A DNA stretch of 16,406 nt, taken from assembly GCA_007571185.1 (NCBI GenBank), contig RKRX01000219.1:1-16406 (forward strand), in the 5' to 3' direction. The notes below the pieces were generated by a model that ran no database searches, was not told the DNA's origin, and saw nothing but the letters and a program-made list of their open reading frames with translations. Both the position numbers and the translations under genes were made by a program. This document shows, piece by piece, positions 1 through 7,862 of this stretch (positions are counted from its first letter, which is position 1; each line of letters begins with the position of its first letter). Source of the stretch: Oceanicaulis sp. Its GTDB lineage: Bacteria > Pseudomonadota > Alphaproteobacteria > Caulobacterales > Maricaulaceae.

Positions 1-13
1 CAATCTGCCCCGC

Positions 14-1432
14 CTAAGCGGAGATATGGATCGGGTGGCCCAATGCGGTCAGCGCGCTTTCCGCAAAGCCTTCGGTTAGGGTGGGGTGCACGTGAATGAC
101 GCCCGCTATGTCTTCCAGTGTTGCGCCCATCTCCAGCGCCATGGCGAATTCACCTGACAGCTCCGAGATGTGTTTGCCCACTGCATGAATGCCCAGGATC
201 ACATGATCGCTTTGCCGCGCAGTGACGCGGACAAAACCGCCATCCATACCGCCTCCCATAGTCAGAGCCCGGCCTGATGCAGCCAAGGGGAACTTGCCGG
301 TCATAACAGCCTCACCCTTGGCCCTGGCTTCGGCGGGAGTGAGGCCCACGCCCACTAGTTCAGGTTCGGTGAAGCAGACCGTCGCCACAGAGACTGGATT
401 ATAGGCGCGCCTGTGACCAGCGATGATCTCAGCGACCAGTTCACCTTGCTTGGCAGCCTTGTGCGCCAGCAAAGGCTCGCCTGTTAGGTCGCCAATGGCG
501 TAAACCCCGCGCATAGCGGTACGGCACTGATGGTTGATCTTCACAAACGGGCCATCCATGTCCAGGCCCATGTTTTCCAAGCCCCAGCCTTCGGTAACAG
601 GTTTTCGGCCTACCGCCACCAGAACTTTGTCTGATTCAATACGGTGGATCTTCCCCTTGATGTCTTCAAATTCCAGGACAGTCTGGTCATCCACCCTGAT
701 CACACCCTTGGCCTTGCAGCCGGTATTGAGCTCGACCTTGTTTTTCCTCAGCCACATCTCAACCGGCCGGATCAGCTCCTTGTCATAGCCGGGCAGGATG
801 GAATCCGTCGCTTCCACCACGGCAACATCGGAGCCCATCTTGCGCAAGGCGATGCCCAGTTCGAGACCAATATAACCGCCGCCTACAACGACCAGTTTTC
901 CGGGCAGCTCGGTTAGCCCCAGCGCTTGAGTGGAACCGATCACATCTCCGCCGAATGGCATGAAAGGCAACTCAATCTCCCTGGACCCAGTCGCGAGAAT
1001 CACATGCTCCGCAGTGATCTTGATGGTTTCGCCGGCCTCAGTTTTCACCACGCAGGTCTTTGCATTTCTAAAGACCGCCCAACCCGCCAGAACCTCCACC
1101 TTTGCCGACTGAAGCAGCTGGCCCACGCCCTTGGTGAGTCTGGAGACAATGTCATCCTTCCAACTGACAACCCCCGCTATGTCGAGGGTAGGTTGCGCCA
1201 CTTTCAGACCCATCTCGTCCTTTTCAGCGTGACGGACCATATCTTCGTATCTGGAGGCGGCATGGATGAACGCCTTGGAAGGAATGCACCCCCGGTTCAA
1301 ACAAGCACCGCCCAGGCCGTGCTTATCGACGATAACAGTATCAAGCCCCAGCTGGCTTGCGCGAATTGCGGCTGGATAGCCGCCTGGGCCGCCACCGACG
1401 ACAAGAACCTGGCATGTGCGCGTAGTGGACAT
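14..1432 (-). CDS. lpdA: Dihydrolipoyl dehydrogenase (E3 of branched-chain 2-oxoacid dehydrogenase)
   Basis: A 472-residue FAD flavoprotein that reoxidises dihydrolipoyl groups on the E2 subunit and passes the electrons to NAD+. The FAD-binding GGGPGGYPAA lies at residues 13-22. The redox disulfide CLNRGC is at Cys44 and Cys49. A second nucleotide-binding motif, VVGGGYIGLE, near residue 180 binds NAD. The C-terminal HPTLTE (His449, Glu454) supplies the catalytic His-Glu pair of the partner subunit in the dimer. Length and motif order match the family fully. The ATG at 1432 follows an AAGGAA ribosome site (1439-1444) at a spacing of 6. It is the last gene of the bkd cluster, 167 bp after the E2 stop, so it probably serves this complex (an LpdV-type E3), although E3 subunits can be shared with pyruvate and 2-oxoglutarate dehydrogenases. 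The enzyme family is certain; the dedicated role is inferred from position. Confidence 0.95.
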   Translation of the reverse strand: MSTTRTCQVLVVGGGPGGYPAAIRASQLGLDTVIVDKHGLGGACLNRGCIPSKAFIHAASRYEDMVRHAEKDEMGLKVAQPTLDIAGVVSWKDDIVSRLTKGVGQLLQSAKVEVLAGWAVFRNAKTCVVKTEAGETIKITAEHVILATGSREIELPFMPFGGDVIGSTQALGLTELPGKLVVVGGGYIGLELGIALRKMGSDVAVVEATDSILPGYDKELIRPVEMWLRKNKVELNTGCKAKGVIRVDDQTVLEFEDIKGKIHRIESDKVLVAVGRKPVTEGWGLENMGLDMDGPFVKINHQCRTAMRGVYAIGDLTGEPLLAHKAAKQGELVAEIIAGHRRAYNPVSVATVCFTEPELVGVGLTPAEARAKGEAVMTGKFPLAASGRALTMGGGMDGGFVRVTARQSDHVILGIHAVGKHISELSGEFAMALEMGATLEDIAGVIHVHPTLTEGFAESALTALGHPIHISA

Positions 1433-1579
1433 AAGCTGTTCCTTAAAAACATCTATCCTGGATGCTCTGTCTAATCGGTTGGCGGGTGAGTTCCAACACC
1501 TACAGCGCCAAACACCCTTGACCTGATCAGAAACACCGAACTTGTAAAATCTTCGGAACGCCGCGGCATTAAGGTAGCG

Positions 1580-1592
1580 ATCGGGACCCGAT
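1580..1592. repeat. Short palindrome after the E2 stop codon
   Basis: ATCGGG-A-CCCGAT is a perfect 6+1+6 inverted repeat that starts 8 bases downstream of the E2 stop. As RNA it could fold only a short stem, and no T-run follows on the minus strand, so it is not a convincing intrinsic terminator. It may be a small 3' hairpin of the E1-E2 message or chance. The rest of the 1433-1599 gap holds the E3 ribosome site and no clear promoter. Confidence 0.3.
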
Positions 1593-1599
1593 GATGACG

Positions 1600-2874
1600 T
1601 TAATCCATGAACAGAGTCGCCGGGTTTTCCAGCAGGGCTTTCAGGGTCTGGATCAGCTGAGCGGCTTCGTAACCGTCTACGATGCGGTGATCAAAACTGG
1701 AAGACAGATTCATGATTTTACGTGGAAGCACACGGCCTTCACGATCATAGCGCGGCAAGGTTTGCATTTTGTTCACGCCGATAATGGCGGTCTCGGGATG
1801 GTTGATCACCGGGGTGGTGACGATGCCTCCTATCGCACCCAGAGACGTGATGGTGATGGTGGACCCTGTCAGTTCTTCCTTGGTGCATTTACCCGCTTTG
1901 GCTGCATCTCCGAGACGCTTGACCTCGATGGCGGTGCGCCAGATATCCAGCGTTTCTGCGTGTCTGACTACTGGCACCATCAACCCATTGGATGTGGCGG
2001 CGGCGATGCCGCAATGCACGCCTTCATACCGGGTCAGAACGCCAGTTTCGGTGTCAAACGTGGCGTTGGCTTGTGGAAAATCTGGCAGCGCCTTGACTAG
2101 CGCCCGTATCAGAAAGGGAATGATGGTCAGCTTGGGCTGGTTATCCTTACGGGTCACGTTCATATGCGCGCGCAGATCATCCAGCGTTGTGAGATCAATC
2201 TCATCGACATAGGTGATATGCGGAATAGTGCGTTTGGAACGCGCCATGCTCTCGGCAATTTTACGACGCAGGCCGATCACCTTGATGTCTTCCACACCGG
2301 TGCGCGGAACGTAACCCGATGCCGCCCCGCCGACCTGGGAGATCAGGCGGCCGCCCGCAGCGATGAAATCATCCAGATCGGCGTGGGTGATCCGCCCCGC
2401 CGGGCCTGTGCCTGGCACATGGTCGAGATCAATATCGACCTCCAGTGCGCGCTGACGCACCGCAGGGCTCGCCAACGGTCGCCCGCCAGCGGGACGGACC
2501 GGAGCCTTGGAAGCGACGGATGCAGGGATTGCAACCGGTACAGATTCAGGTTCGGAACGAGGCTCTGTCCCGGGTGCTTCAGGCGCTGGAGCGGGTTCAG
2601 CTTTGAGTGCGGAGTCTTCGGCGGGCGCGGCGCCATCCACTTCGATGACCAGGATTTCTGTTCCCACGGCGATCACCTCACCGGGCTCACCCACGATGGA
2701 TTTCACCACACCGTTCACGGCGCAGGGAATCTCCACAGTGGCTTTGTCAGTCATCACGTCCAGGATATGCTGGTCTTCGATAACTCTGTCACCGGTTGCA
2801 ATGCGCCATTCGACGATTTCGGCCTCAACGACACCCTCGCCCACATCAGGAAGCTTGTACCTGTATTCGCTCAT
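1600..2874 (-). CDS. bkdB: Dihydrolipoyl acyltransferase E2 of branched-chain 2-oxoacid dehydrogenase
   Basis: The core acyltransferase of the complex: it carries the acyl group on a lipoyl arm and hands it to CoA. With the start at 2874 it has 424 residues. The N-terminal lipoyl domain (about 1-78) has the DVMTDKATVEIP motif with the lipoylated lysine at Lys44. An Ala/Pro/Glu-rich flexible linker spans about 82-130. The peripheral subunit-binding domain (about 135-172) contains ASPAVR and GTGPAGRI. The catalytic domain runs from about 195 to the end, with SFDHRIVDG (His396, Asp400) as the active-site motif. One lipoyl domain is normal for bacterial BkdB. The frame is open upstream to 2940, but that part overlaps the E1 beta gene. 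The ATG at 2874 lies 2 bp after the E1 beta stop, has GGAGG 7 bases upstream and begins directly with the lipoyl-domain sequence, so I chose it. Translation is probably coupled to E1 beta. Confidence 0.95.
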   Translation of the reverse strand: MSEYRYKLPDVGEGVVEAEIVEWRIATGDRVIEDQHILDVMTDKATVEIPCAVNGVVKSIVGEPGEVIAVGTEILVIEVDGAAPAEDSALKAEPAPAPEAPGTEPRSEPESVPVAIPASVASKAPVRPAGGRPLASPAVRQRALEVDIDLDHVPGTGPAGRITHADLDDFIAAGGRLISQVGGAASGYVPRTGVEDIKVIGLRRKIAESMARSKRTIPHITYVDEIDLTTLDDLRAHMNVTRKDNQPKLTIIPFLIRALVKALPDFPQANATFDTETGVLTRYEGVHCGIAAATSNGLMVPVVRHAETLDIWRTAIEVKRLGDAAKAGKCTKEELTGSTITITSLGAIGGIVTTPVINHPETAIIGVNKMQTLPRYDREGRVLPRKIMNLSSSFDHRIVDGYEAAQLIQTLKALLENPATLFMD

Positions 2875-2876
2875 AC

Positions 2877-3890
2877 TCAGGCCTCCATCACGGTCTTCAT
2901 TGCGCGCACAAAGCGGTCTCGGGTAGGGAAATAGGCCCATTCATGGGCATGCGGGTACGGAATATCCCAGCCAGTCAGGCGATAAACCGGCGCTTCGAGC
3001 GCATAGAAACACTCTTCTTGGATCTGAGCAATCAGCTCGGCGGCGAAGCCAGAGGTGCGCGGCGCCTCCTGAGCCACCACCACGCGGCCGATCCTGTTGA
3101 CTGATCGGGCGATAGTCTCAATATCGTAGGGCGTCAAGGTTTTCAGGTCAATGATCTCTGCATCAATACCGGCGGCTTCAGCCGCCGCCGCCGCCACATG
3201 CACCAGCGTGCCATAGGTGATGACGGTGCAGGCTTGGCCTTCACGCACGATCTCGGCTTTGCCCAGTTCTACGGTGTAATAGCCCTCGGGCACTTCACCC
3301 TTGGGATGCTTGGCCCAGGATTTCAGAGGGGTATCCGGCACGCCGTCAAACGGTCCGTTGTAGATGCGCTTGGGTTCAAAAAAGATCACCGGGTCGCCGC
3401 TTTCCATGGACGCGATGAGCAGACCCTTGGCGTCGTAGGGATTGGAACACACCACCACCTGCAGACCGGGCACATGGGTGAAGAAGGCTTCTGGACTCAT
3501 GGAGTGAGTCTGACCGCCACGAATACCGCCGCCCCAGGGGCTGCGTATTACGCAACCAGAGGCGAACTGACCCGCCGAACGATAGCGGATGCGGCTCATC
3601 TCTGAAACGATCTGGTCGATTGCGGGGAAAATATAGTCGGCGAACTGGATTTCGGCGATGGGCTTGAGCCCTTTGGCCGCCATACCGATGGCCATGGCTG
3701 CAATTGCGGCTTCATTGATTGGCGTGTCGAACACGCGGTCCAAGCCGTGCTTGCTCTGTAAACCGTCAGTGGCCTTGAACACCCCGCCGAAATAACCTGC
3801 ATCCTCGCCGAAGACCACTACGTCAGGATCCCGGTCCAACAGTACATCCATACCGGAATTGAGCGCCTGAATAATGTTCATCGCTGGCAT
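2877..3890 (-). CDS. bkdA2: 2-oxoisovalerate dehydrogenase E1 beta subunit
   Basis: A 337-residue beta chain of the thiamine-diphosphate E1 component, which decarboxylates branched-chain 2-oxoacids and reductively acylates the lipoyl group of E2. The N-terminal MNIIQALNSGMD and GEDAGYFGGVFKATDGL are typical of the BCKDH branch. DTPINEAAIAAMAIG contains the conserved Glu60 that activates the cofactor. The C-terminal YPHAHEWAYFPTRDR matches the family end. The first ATG (3890) has a G-rich stretch about 9 bases upstream. A second ATG three codons on (3881) is the start seen in many homologues, so the true start is uncertain by three residues. The gene begins 3 bp after the E1 alpha stop and ends 2 bp before the E2 start, a tight operon arrangement consistent with equal production of the subunits. 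Confidence 0.95.
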   Translation of the reverse strand: MPAMNIIQALNSGMDVLLDRDPDVVVFGEDAGYFGGVFKATDGLQSKHGLDRVFDTPINEAAIAAMAIGMAAKGLKPIAEIQFADYIFPAIDQIVSEMSRIRYRSAGQFASGCVIRSPWGGGIRGGQTHSMSPEAFFTHVPGLQVVVCSNPYDAKGLLIASMESGDPVIFFEPKRIYNGPFDGVPDTPLKSWAKHPKGEVPEGYYTVELGKAEIVREGQACTVITYGTLVHVAAAAAEAAGIDAEIIDLKTLTPYDIETIARSVNRIGRVVVAQEAPRTSGFAAELIAQIQEECFYALEAPVYRLTGWDIPYPHAHEWAYFPTRDRFVRAMKTVMEA

Positions 3891-3893
3891 GGA

Positions 3894-5123
3894 TTAAACC
3901 CCCAGGTCTTGGCGTTGACGGCGCAGGCGCCAGTCAGGTTTGGCGTATACATCTTCGAAAATGGTCTCGGTCGGGGTTAGCGGGCCTTCATGCAGGGTAC
4001 CATGACTTTCCGCTTCCTTGTAGGATTGCACCACAAGCGCGGTCATCTGTTCTTCCAGCCTGGCATGGCGGTCTTCATCCCACGCACTCCCACCGATCAA
4101 GTGTTGTTTCAGACGCTCGATGGGGTCTCCTAGCGGCCAGCGGTCGAACTCGGTTCGAGGTCTGTATCTGGAGGGGTCATCCGAGGTGGAGTGGGCATCG
4201 CCACGATAGGTGAACAGTTCGATCAGTGTCGCGCCACCGCCCTTGCGAGCGCGTTCAGACGCCCACCGGGTCGCCGCATAAACCGCCAGAAAGTCATTAC
4301 CGTCCACGCGCAGGCTCGCTACACCATAGCCCAGTCCTTTGGAAGCGAAGGTCGGTGCGTCGCCAACGGCGATGTTCTGTGTGGTGGAAATGGCCCATTG
4401 ATTGTTGACTACATTCAGGATCACCGGCGCGCGATAGGTCGAGGCCAGAGTCAGCGCACCATGAAAATCGCCTTCAGCTGTGGCGCCTTCGCCGATCCAG
4501 CTGGCTGCAATCTGATCATCGCCCTTGTAAGTACAAGCCATGGCGTAACCGACCGCCTGCGGGAACTGGGTGCCCAGATTGCCTGAGATGGAGAAGAACT
4601 TACCCTCGGCCCAAGTGTAGTGTACTGGCAACTGGCGCCCTTTGAGATTGTCGCGGCTGTTGGAAATACAGTGACACATCATGTCCACAATGTTCCTGCC
4701 GCGCGCAAACAGAATACCCTGCTGACGATAGCTGGGGAACACCATGTCACCGGGCTTGAGCGCCATGGCGGCGGCGACAGCGACCGCCTCTTCTCCCGTG
4801 GATTTCATATAAAAGCTCATTTTGCCCTGCCGCTGCAGCTTGAGCATGCGCTCGTCATAGATGCGGGTGAGCACCATATGACTCAGACCTTCGCGCAGTA
4901 CTTCGGGGCTGAGCTCGGGATTCCAGGAACCCACCGCCCGATGGTCGCGGTCAAGCACGCCCACAAGACCGGTAGCCAGTTCACCGGTTTGGGAGGCGGC
5001 GATCAGCGGATCAGGCCGGGACGCCTCGCCAGCTTTCTGAAGTTCCAGGTAAGAAAAATCAGGCTCGTCACCCGGCCGGTAGGGCGGGGCGGGAACACGG
5101 AAGCGGGATTGTCCGTTCGACAT
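3894..5123 (-). CDS. bkdA1: 2-oxoisovalerate dehydrogenase E1 alpha subunit
   Basis: A 409-residue alpha chain of the branched-chain 2-oxoacid dehydrogenase E1 heterotetramer. The thiamine-diphosphate motif begins at GEGATAEGDFH (211-221) and ends at NN (240-241). PSYRQQG (130-136) and the loop HSTSDDPSRYR (311-321), which in mammals carries the regulatory phosphorylation sites, are both present. The N-terminal extension VPAPPYRPGDEPDFSYL is a hallmark of bacterial BCKDH E1 alpha and separates it from pyruvate dehydrogenase E1 alpha. The ATG at 5123 is preceded by a weak GGA about 7 bases away; no better start is seen. It is the first gene of the four-gene bkd cluster. I see no linked regulator of the Lrp/BkdR type in the window. 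Confidence 0.95.
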   Translation of the reverse strand: MSNGQSRFRVPAPPYRPGDEPDFSYLELQKAGEASRPDPLIAASQTGELATGLVGVLDRDHRAVGSWNPELSPEVLREGLSHMVLTRIYDERMLKLQRQGKMSFYMKSTGEEAVAVAAAMALKPGDMVFPSYRQQGILFARGRNIVDMMCHCISNSRDNLKGRQLPVHYTWAEGKFFSISGNLGTQFPQAVGYAMACTYKGDDQIAASWIGEGATAEGDFHGALTLASTYRAPVILNVVNNQWAISTTQNIAVGDAPTFASKGLGYGVASLRVDGNDFLAVYAATRWASERARKGGGATLIELFTYRGDAHSTSDDPSRYRPRTEFDRWPLGDPIERLKQHLIGGSAWDEDRHARLEEQMTALVVQSYKEAESHGTLHEGPLTPTETIFEDVYAKPDWRLRRQRQDLGV

Positions 5124-5408
5124 GCTTTGTCCGTATGTTTCTTTAAGCTACGCAAGGCTTTTCAGTGTGCGAACTAACCCTTCAGGCTGGATTTGGCAAC
5201 CTGCGTGACTTGCGCAGAGTCATGTTGCGGTGCGCCAATACGCTTCCGTCACCTGCTATCTTTCCTGATGGATGCGAGACAGATGCAAAGACGGATCACT
5301 GGGGGCTCTCAGCACGAATCGAAGGCATTGACTGTGGCGCGGAGCATACACCACGGGAACATCCCGATCCAAAGGCCGAGGCTTTTCACATCATGCAGAA
5401 TGCGTAAC
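5124..5408. other. Intergenic region between thiolase and the bkd operon
   Basis: This 285-bp stretch should hold the end of the thiolase transcript and the start signals of the bkd operon. I see no convincing -35/-10 pair on the minus strand. TTGCCA followed 17 bases later by TAGTTC is the nearest and is weak. CTGCG-tgacttg-CGCAG at 5201-5217 is a 5-bp inverted repeat that could be an operator or chance. AAAGGCCGAGGCTTTT near 5371 can form a small stem, but in the thiolase direction it is imperfect and has no T-run, so no terminator is called. Open frames here have no recognisable content. Confidence 0.4.
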
Positions 5409-6599
5409 TCAGTCTGGACACTCGATGGCGATCGCAGTCGCTTCACCGCCGCCAATGCAGAGCGAAGCAATGCCTCTAGACTTGCCGTGCTTTTTCAGAG
5501 CCGCGATCAAAGTAACCATGATGCGGGCGCCAGAAGCGCCGATTGGGTGCCCCAAAGCGCAAGCACCGCCATTGACGTTAACCACGTCATGAGAAATGCC
5601 CAGTTCTTTCATGGCGATCATCGGCACCACAGCAAAAGCCTCGTTGATCTCCCACAAGTCCACGTCATACCGGGACCAGCCTGCCTTCTCCAGAACCTTG
5701 CGCATGGCCGGAACCGGTGCGGTTGTGAAGTAAGCTGGCTCATGGGCGTGGGCGGCAGTGGCGACAATCCGAGCCAGCGGCCTGAGGCCACGGCGTTCAG
5801 CCTCGATTTCACGCATCATCACCAGAGCGGCGGCGCCATCAGAAATGGCGGAAGCGTTGGCGGCGGTCACAGTGCCGTCCTTGCCAAAGGCTGGACGCAG
5901 GGTCGGGATTTTTTCGGGACGCGCCTTGCGCGGCAGTTCGTCGGTTTCAACCGTCATGTCACCTTTACGCGTGGCGATTGTGATCGGCGTGATCTCACGT
6001 CTGAAAACCCCTTGTTCTGCAGCCCGGGTGGCGCGAGCTAGGGTTTCTATTGCATAGGCGTCCTGGTCTTCGCGCGTGAACCGGTGTTCGTGCGCGATCA
6101 TGTCGGCGTATACGCCCATGGCCTGCTTCTCATAGGCGTCTTCCAGACCGTCCTGAGCCATATGATCTTTGACGGTGTCATGACCATATTTGAAACCGGT
6201 GCGATGGTTGGGCAGCAGGTGCGGTGCGTTGGTCATGGACTCCATGCCCCCCGCCACGATCACGGCGGCATCGCCAGCCACGATGGACGCTCGGCCCATA
6301 ATCGCGGCCTGCATGCCGGAACCGCACATCTTGTTCAACGTCGTCGCTTGCACCGATTTGGGCAAACCGCCTTTGATGGCCGCCTGGCGCGCTGGCGCCT
6401 GACCCTGACCGGCGCCTAGCACATTACCCATATAGACGAGGTCAACATCATCGCTCGCAACGCCAGCTCCAGCCAGCGCTGCTTTCACCGCTTCCGCGCC
6501 CAGCTCACTGGCGGACAGCGCCGCTAGATCGCCCATCAGACCTCCCATCGGAGTGCGCGCCATGCCGACGATCACAATCGAGTTTTGTCCAGCACCCAT
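5409..6599 (-). CDS. Acetyl-CoA C-acetyltransferase (thiolase II family)
   Basis: A 396-residue thiolase that condenses two acetyl-CoA to acetoacetyl-CoA or performs the reverse cleavage. All three catalytic positions are visible: nucleophile Cys92 in NKMCGSGMQA, His351 in CALGHPIGASG, and Cys381 in CIGGGEATA. They sit at the expected offsets compared with the Zoogloea PhaA enzyme (89/348/378). The ATG at 6599 has an AGGAGA site (6606-6611) six bases upstream. The gene lies upstream of the bkd cluster on the same strand, which fits acetoacetyl-CoA from leucine breakdown, but a 285-bp gap separates them. AtoB- or PhaA-like roles, or action on 2-methylacetoacetyl-CoA from isoleucine, cannot be told apart by sequence alone; no PhaB or PhaC is nearby. 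Family certain, exact substrate open. Confidence 0.93.
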   Translation of the reverse strand: MGAGQNSIVIVGMARTPMGGLMGDLAALSASELGAEAVKAALAGAGVASDDVDLVYMGNVLGAGQGQAPARQAAIKGGLPKSVQATTLNKMCGSGMQAAIMGRASIVAGDAAVIVAGGMESMTNAPHLLPNHRTGFKYGHDTVKDHMAQDGLEDAYEKQAMGVYADMIAHEHRFTREDQDAYAIETLARATRAAEQGVFRREITPITIATRKGDMTVETDELPRKARPEKIPTLRPAFGKDGTVTAANASAISDGAAALVMMREIEAERRGLRPLARIVATAAHAHEPAYFTTAPVPAMRKVLEKAGWSRYDVDLWEINEAFAVVPMIAMKELGISHDVVNVNGGACALGHPIGASGARIMVTLIAALKKHGKSRGIASLCIGGGEATAIAIECPD

Positions 6600-6651
6600 A
6601 GTTTGTCTCCTGAAGGTTTTAATTCTGGCCTTTTACCGATCACTGAGGTGA

Positions 6652-6680
6652 CAGAAAAGCGTTATTTTGCACCGCGTCAA
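6652..6680 (-). promoter_or_regulatory. Likely promoter of the thiolase gene
   Basis: On the minus strand TTGACG (complement of 6675-6680) is followed after 17 bases by TTTCTG (complement of 6652-6657). The -35 fits the alphaproteobacterial TTGAC consensus well; the -10 is poor, as is common in this class. Transcription would begin about 45 bases before the thiolase ATG. This is a motif match only. Confidence 0.4.
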
Positions 6681-6717
6681 GGGGTGCTCGCAGCCCCAGC
6701 ACACTAATTCAGTGCAG
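6681..6717. repeat. Two adjacent inverted repeats upstream of the thiolase promoter
   Basis: GGGGTGCTCGCAGCCCC (6681-6697) pairs GGGG with CCCC around a partly paired centre. It abuts the predicted -35. Next to it, CACTAATTCAGTG (within 6697-6717) can form a second short stem. They lie about 90-125 bases downstream of the epimerase stop, so they may end that transcript, although no T-run follows, or serve as an operator for the thiolase promoter. The rest of the 6600-6805 gap shows nothing else. Confidence 0.3.
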
Positions 6718-6805
6718 AAGTACCAGCGTGTCATGAGTCGAGAAAACAAACGATGGCGTGAAAGGTTATGTTGAGAGGGTGACTGGTAAAGTGATTTTGA
6801 CACCC

Positions 6806-7780
6806 TCAATGTCCATAATAATTTTTCCACCATGTAGCGAAACGTTGCAGTCCTTCAGACAGCATCACCCTTGGTTTGTAACCGGTCAGTGCATGTAATT
6901 TGCTGATATCCGCACATGTGGCGCGCACGTCACCTGGTTGCATTGCCTTCATGACCTTCTTAGCCTGAGTGCCCAGAGCATCTTCCAGCATAGAAATCAT
7001 GTCCATCAAACCCACTGGATGGTTGTCACCTATATTGTAGATTTCATGTTTACCTTGTGCGGGTGGGCGATCCAGAACGCCCAATACACCATCAACGATA
7101 TCATCAATATAGGTAAAATCGCGCGCCATTTTGCCTTCACCGTAAACTTCAATAGGTTCATCAGAAAACATTTTCTGACTGAATTTGAAGTAAGCCATAT
7201 CGGGACGCCCCCATGGACCATACACTGTAAAAAAGCGCAAACCAGATTGAGGAAAACCATATAAATGTGCATAGCTTTGACTTAGAAGTTCGCATGATTG
7301 CTTGGTAGCTGCATAAAGTGAAACAGGGTTGATCGTGGGGTCGTCTTCTCGAAAGCCACTCTCTTCTAAAGGACGGTTACCGTACACTGAACTCGATGAT
7401 GCATATACCAGATGCAATACGTTATTTTGACGTGCTGCTTCAAGAACAGACAGATGTCCTGCCAGATTTGATCGTTGATAAGCAAATGGATTCTCAAGTG
7501 AATATCGGATACCTGCCTGGGCAGCCAAATGAATAATATGATTGACGCCATTTTCACGAACAACCTTGCTTGTCGATGTAGGGTCAGCGATATCACCGCG
7601 CACCATGTGAAACTGATCATAGTGCTTCAGGATAACTGTACGCTTTTCTTTCAAAGTTATATCATAATAATCGTTGAAGTTATCAAGACCTATGACACGC
7701 TCACCACGGTTCAGTAACCGTTGCGCAGTATGCATACCAATAAAACCAGCTGCACCTGTTACTAAAATGATTCTATTCAT
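6806..7780 (-). CDS. NAD-dependent sugar-nucleotide epimerase, UDP-glucuronate 4-epimerase type
   Basis: A 324-residue extended short-chain dehydrogenase that most likely interconverts UDP-glucuronate and UDP-galacturonate. The Rossmann motif GAAGFIG is at 9-15. LDNFNDYYD (32-40) after the second strand is typical of the CapI/LpsL glucuronate epimerases. A serine cluster SSS (128-130) and Y156xxxK160 give the catalytic triad. YGPWGRPDMAYFKF (187-200) is another signature of this branch. The start at 7780 has AAGGA 9 bases upstream. The gene follows the Ugd-glycosyltransferase cluster, and the Ugd product would be its substrate, which supports the call. It is more AT-rich than the flanking catabolic genes (two sampled lines at 42% GC) and seems to have its own promoter. 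Epimerisation of another UDP-sugar (GalE-like) is less likely but not excluded. Confidence 0.85.
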   Translation of the reverse strand: MNRIILVTGAAGFIGMHTAQRLLNRGERVIGLDNFNDYYDITLKEKRTVILKHYDQFHMVRGDIADPTSTSKVVRENGVNHIIHLAAQAGIRYSLENPFAYQRSNLAGHLSVLEAARQNNVLHLVYASSSSVYGNRPLEESGFREDDPTINPVSLYAATKQSCELLSQSYAHLYGFPQSGLRFFTVYGPWGRPDMAYFKFSQKMFSDEPIEVYGEGKMARDFTYIDDIVDGVLGVLDRPPAQGKHEIYNIGDNHPVGLMDMISMLEDALGTQAKKVMKAMQPGDVRATCADISKLHALTGYKPRVMLSEGLQRFATWWKNYYGH

Positions 7781-7802
7781 TCTGACTATTCCTTAATTCT
7801 AT

Positions 7803-7808
7803 ATTATA
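7803..7808 (-). promoter_or_regulatory. -10 element of the epimerase promoter
   Basis: The minus strand carries a perfect TATAAT 22 bases before the epimerase ATG, leaving a short leader that includes the AAGGA ribosome site. No good -35 lies 16-18 bases upstream. The spacer is instead occupied by the palindrome TCACTGAGTGA, which suggests activator dependence or repression rather than a plain constitutive promoter. Motif match only. Confidence 0.4.
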
Positions 7809-7815
7809 ATCATGA

Positions 7816-7845
7816 TCACTCAGTGAGATATAACCAAAATTTGGT
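7816..7845. repeat. Palindromes in the epimerase promoter region
   Basis: Two perfect odd-centred palindromes stand close together: TCACT-C-AGTGA (7816-7826) and ACCAAA-A-TTTGGT (7833-7845). They cover the place where the -35 and spacer of the epimerase promoter would be, a usual place for regulator binding. No known regulator motif is recognised. Confidence 0.35.
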
Positions 7846-7862
7846 GATATCTATGATCGAGC

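Noticed and set aside
2164..2934. 256-codon plus-strand open frame opposite the E2 gene
   Set aside because: Antisense to the lipoyl and linker regions of E2; composition follows the opposite strand and no motif is present.
5371..5386. AAAGGCCGAGGCTTTT as a terminator of the thiolase gene
   Set aside because: Read in the thiolase direction the stem has a mismatch and no T-run, so it does not meet the usual pattern of an intrinsic terminator.
5165..5407. 80-codon plus-strand frame filling the gap upstream of bkdA1
   Set aside because: No good ribosome site and no recognisable motif, and it ends against the thiolase; considered a chance frame.
5193..6041. 282-codon plus-strand open frame across the end of the thiolase gene
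   Set aside because: Most of it is antisense to the thiolase catalytic domain, and its translation is low-complexity Ser/Arg/His-rich with no family motif.
6633..6833. 66-codon minus-strand frame between epimerase and thiolase
   Set aside because: It overlaps the epimerase end and the thiolase promoter, has no ribosome site of note, and its sequence is Leu/Ser/Cys/Arg-rich without protein-like order.
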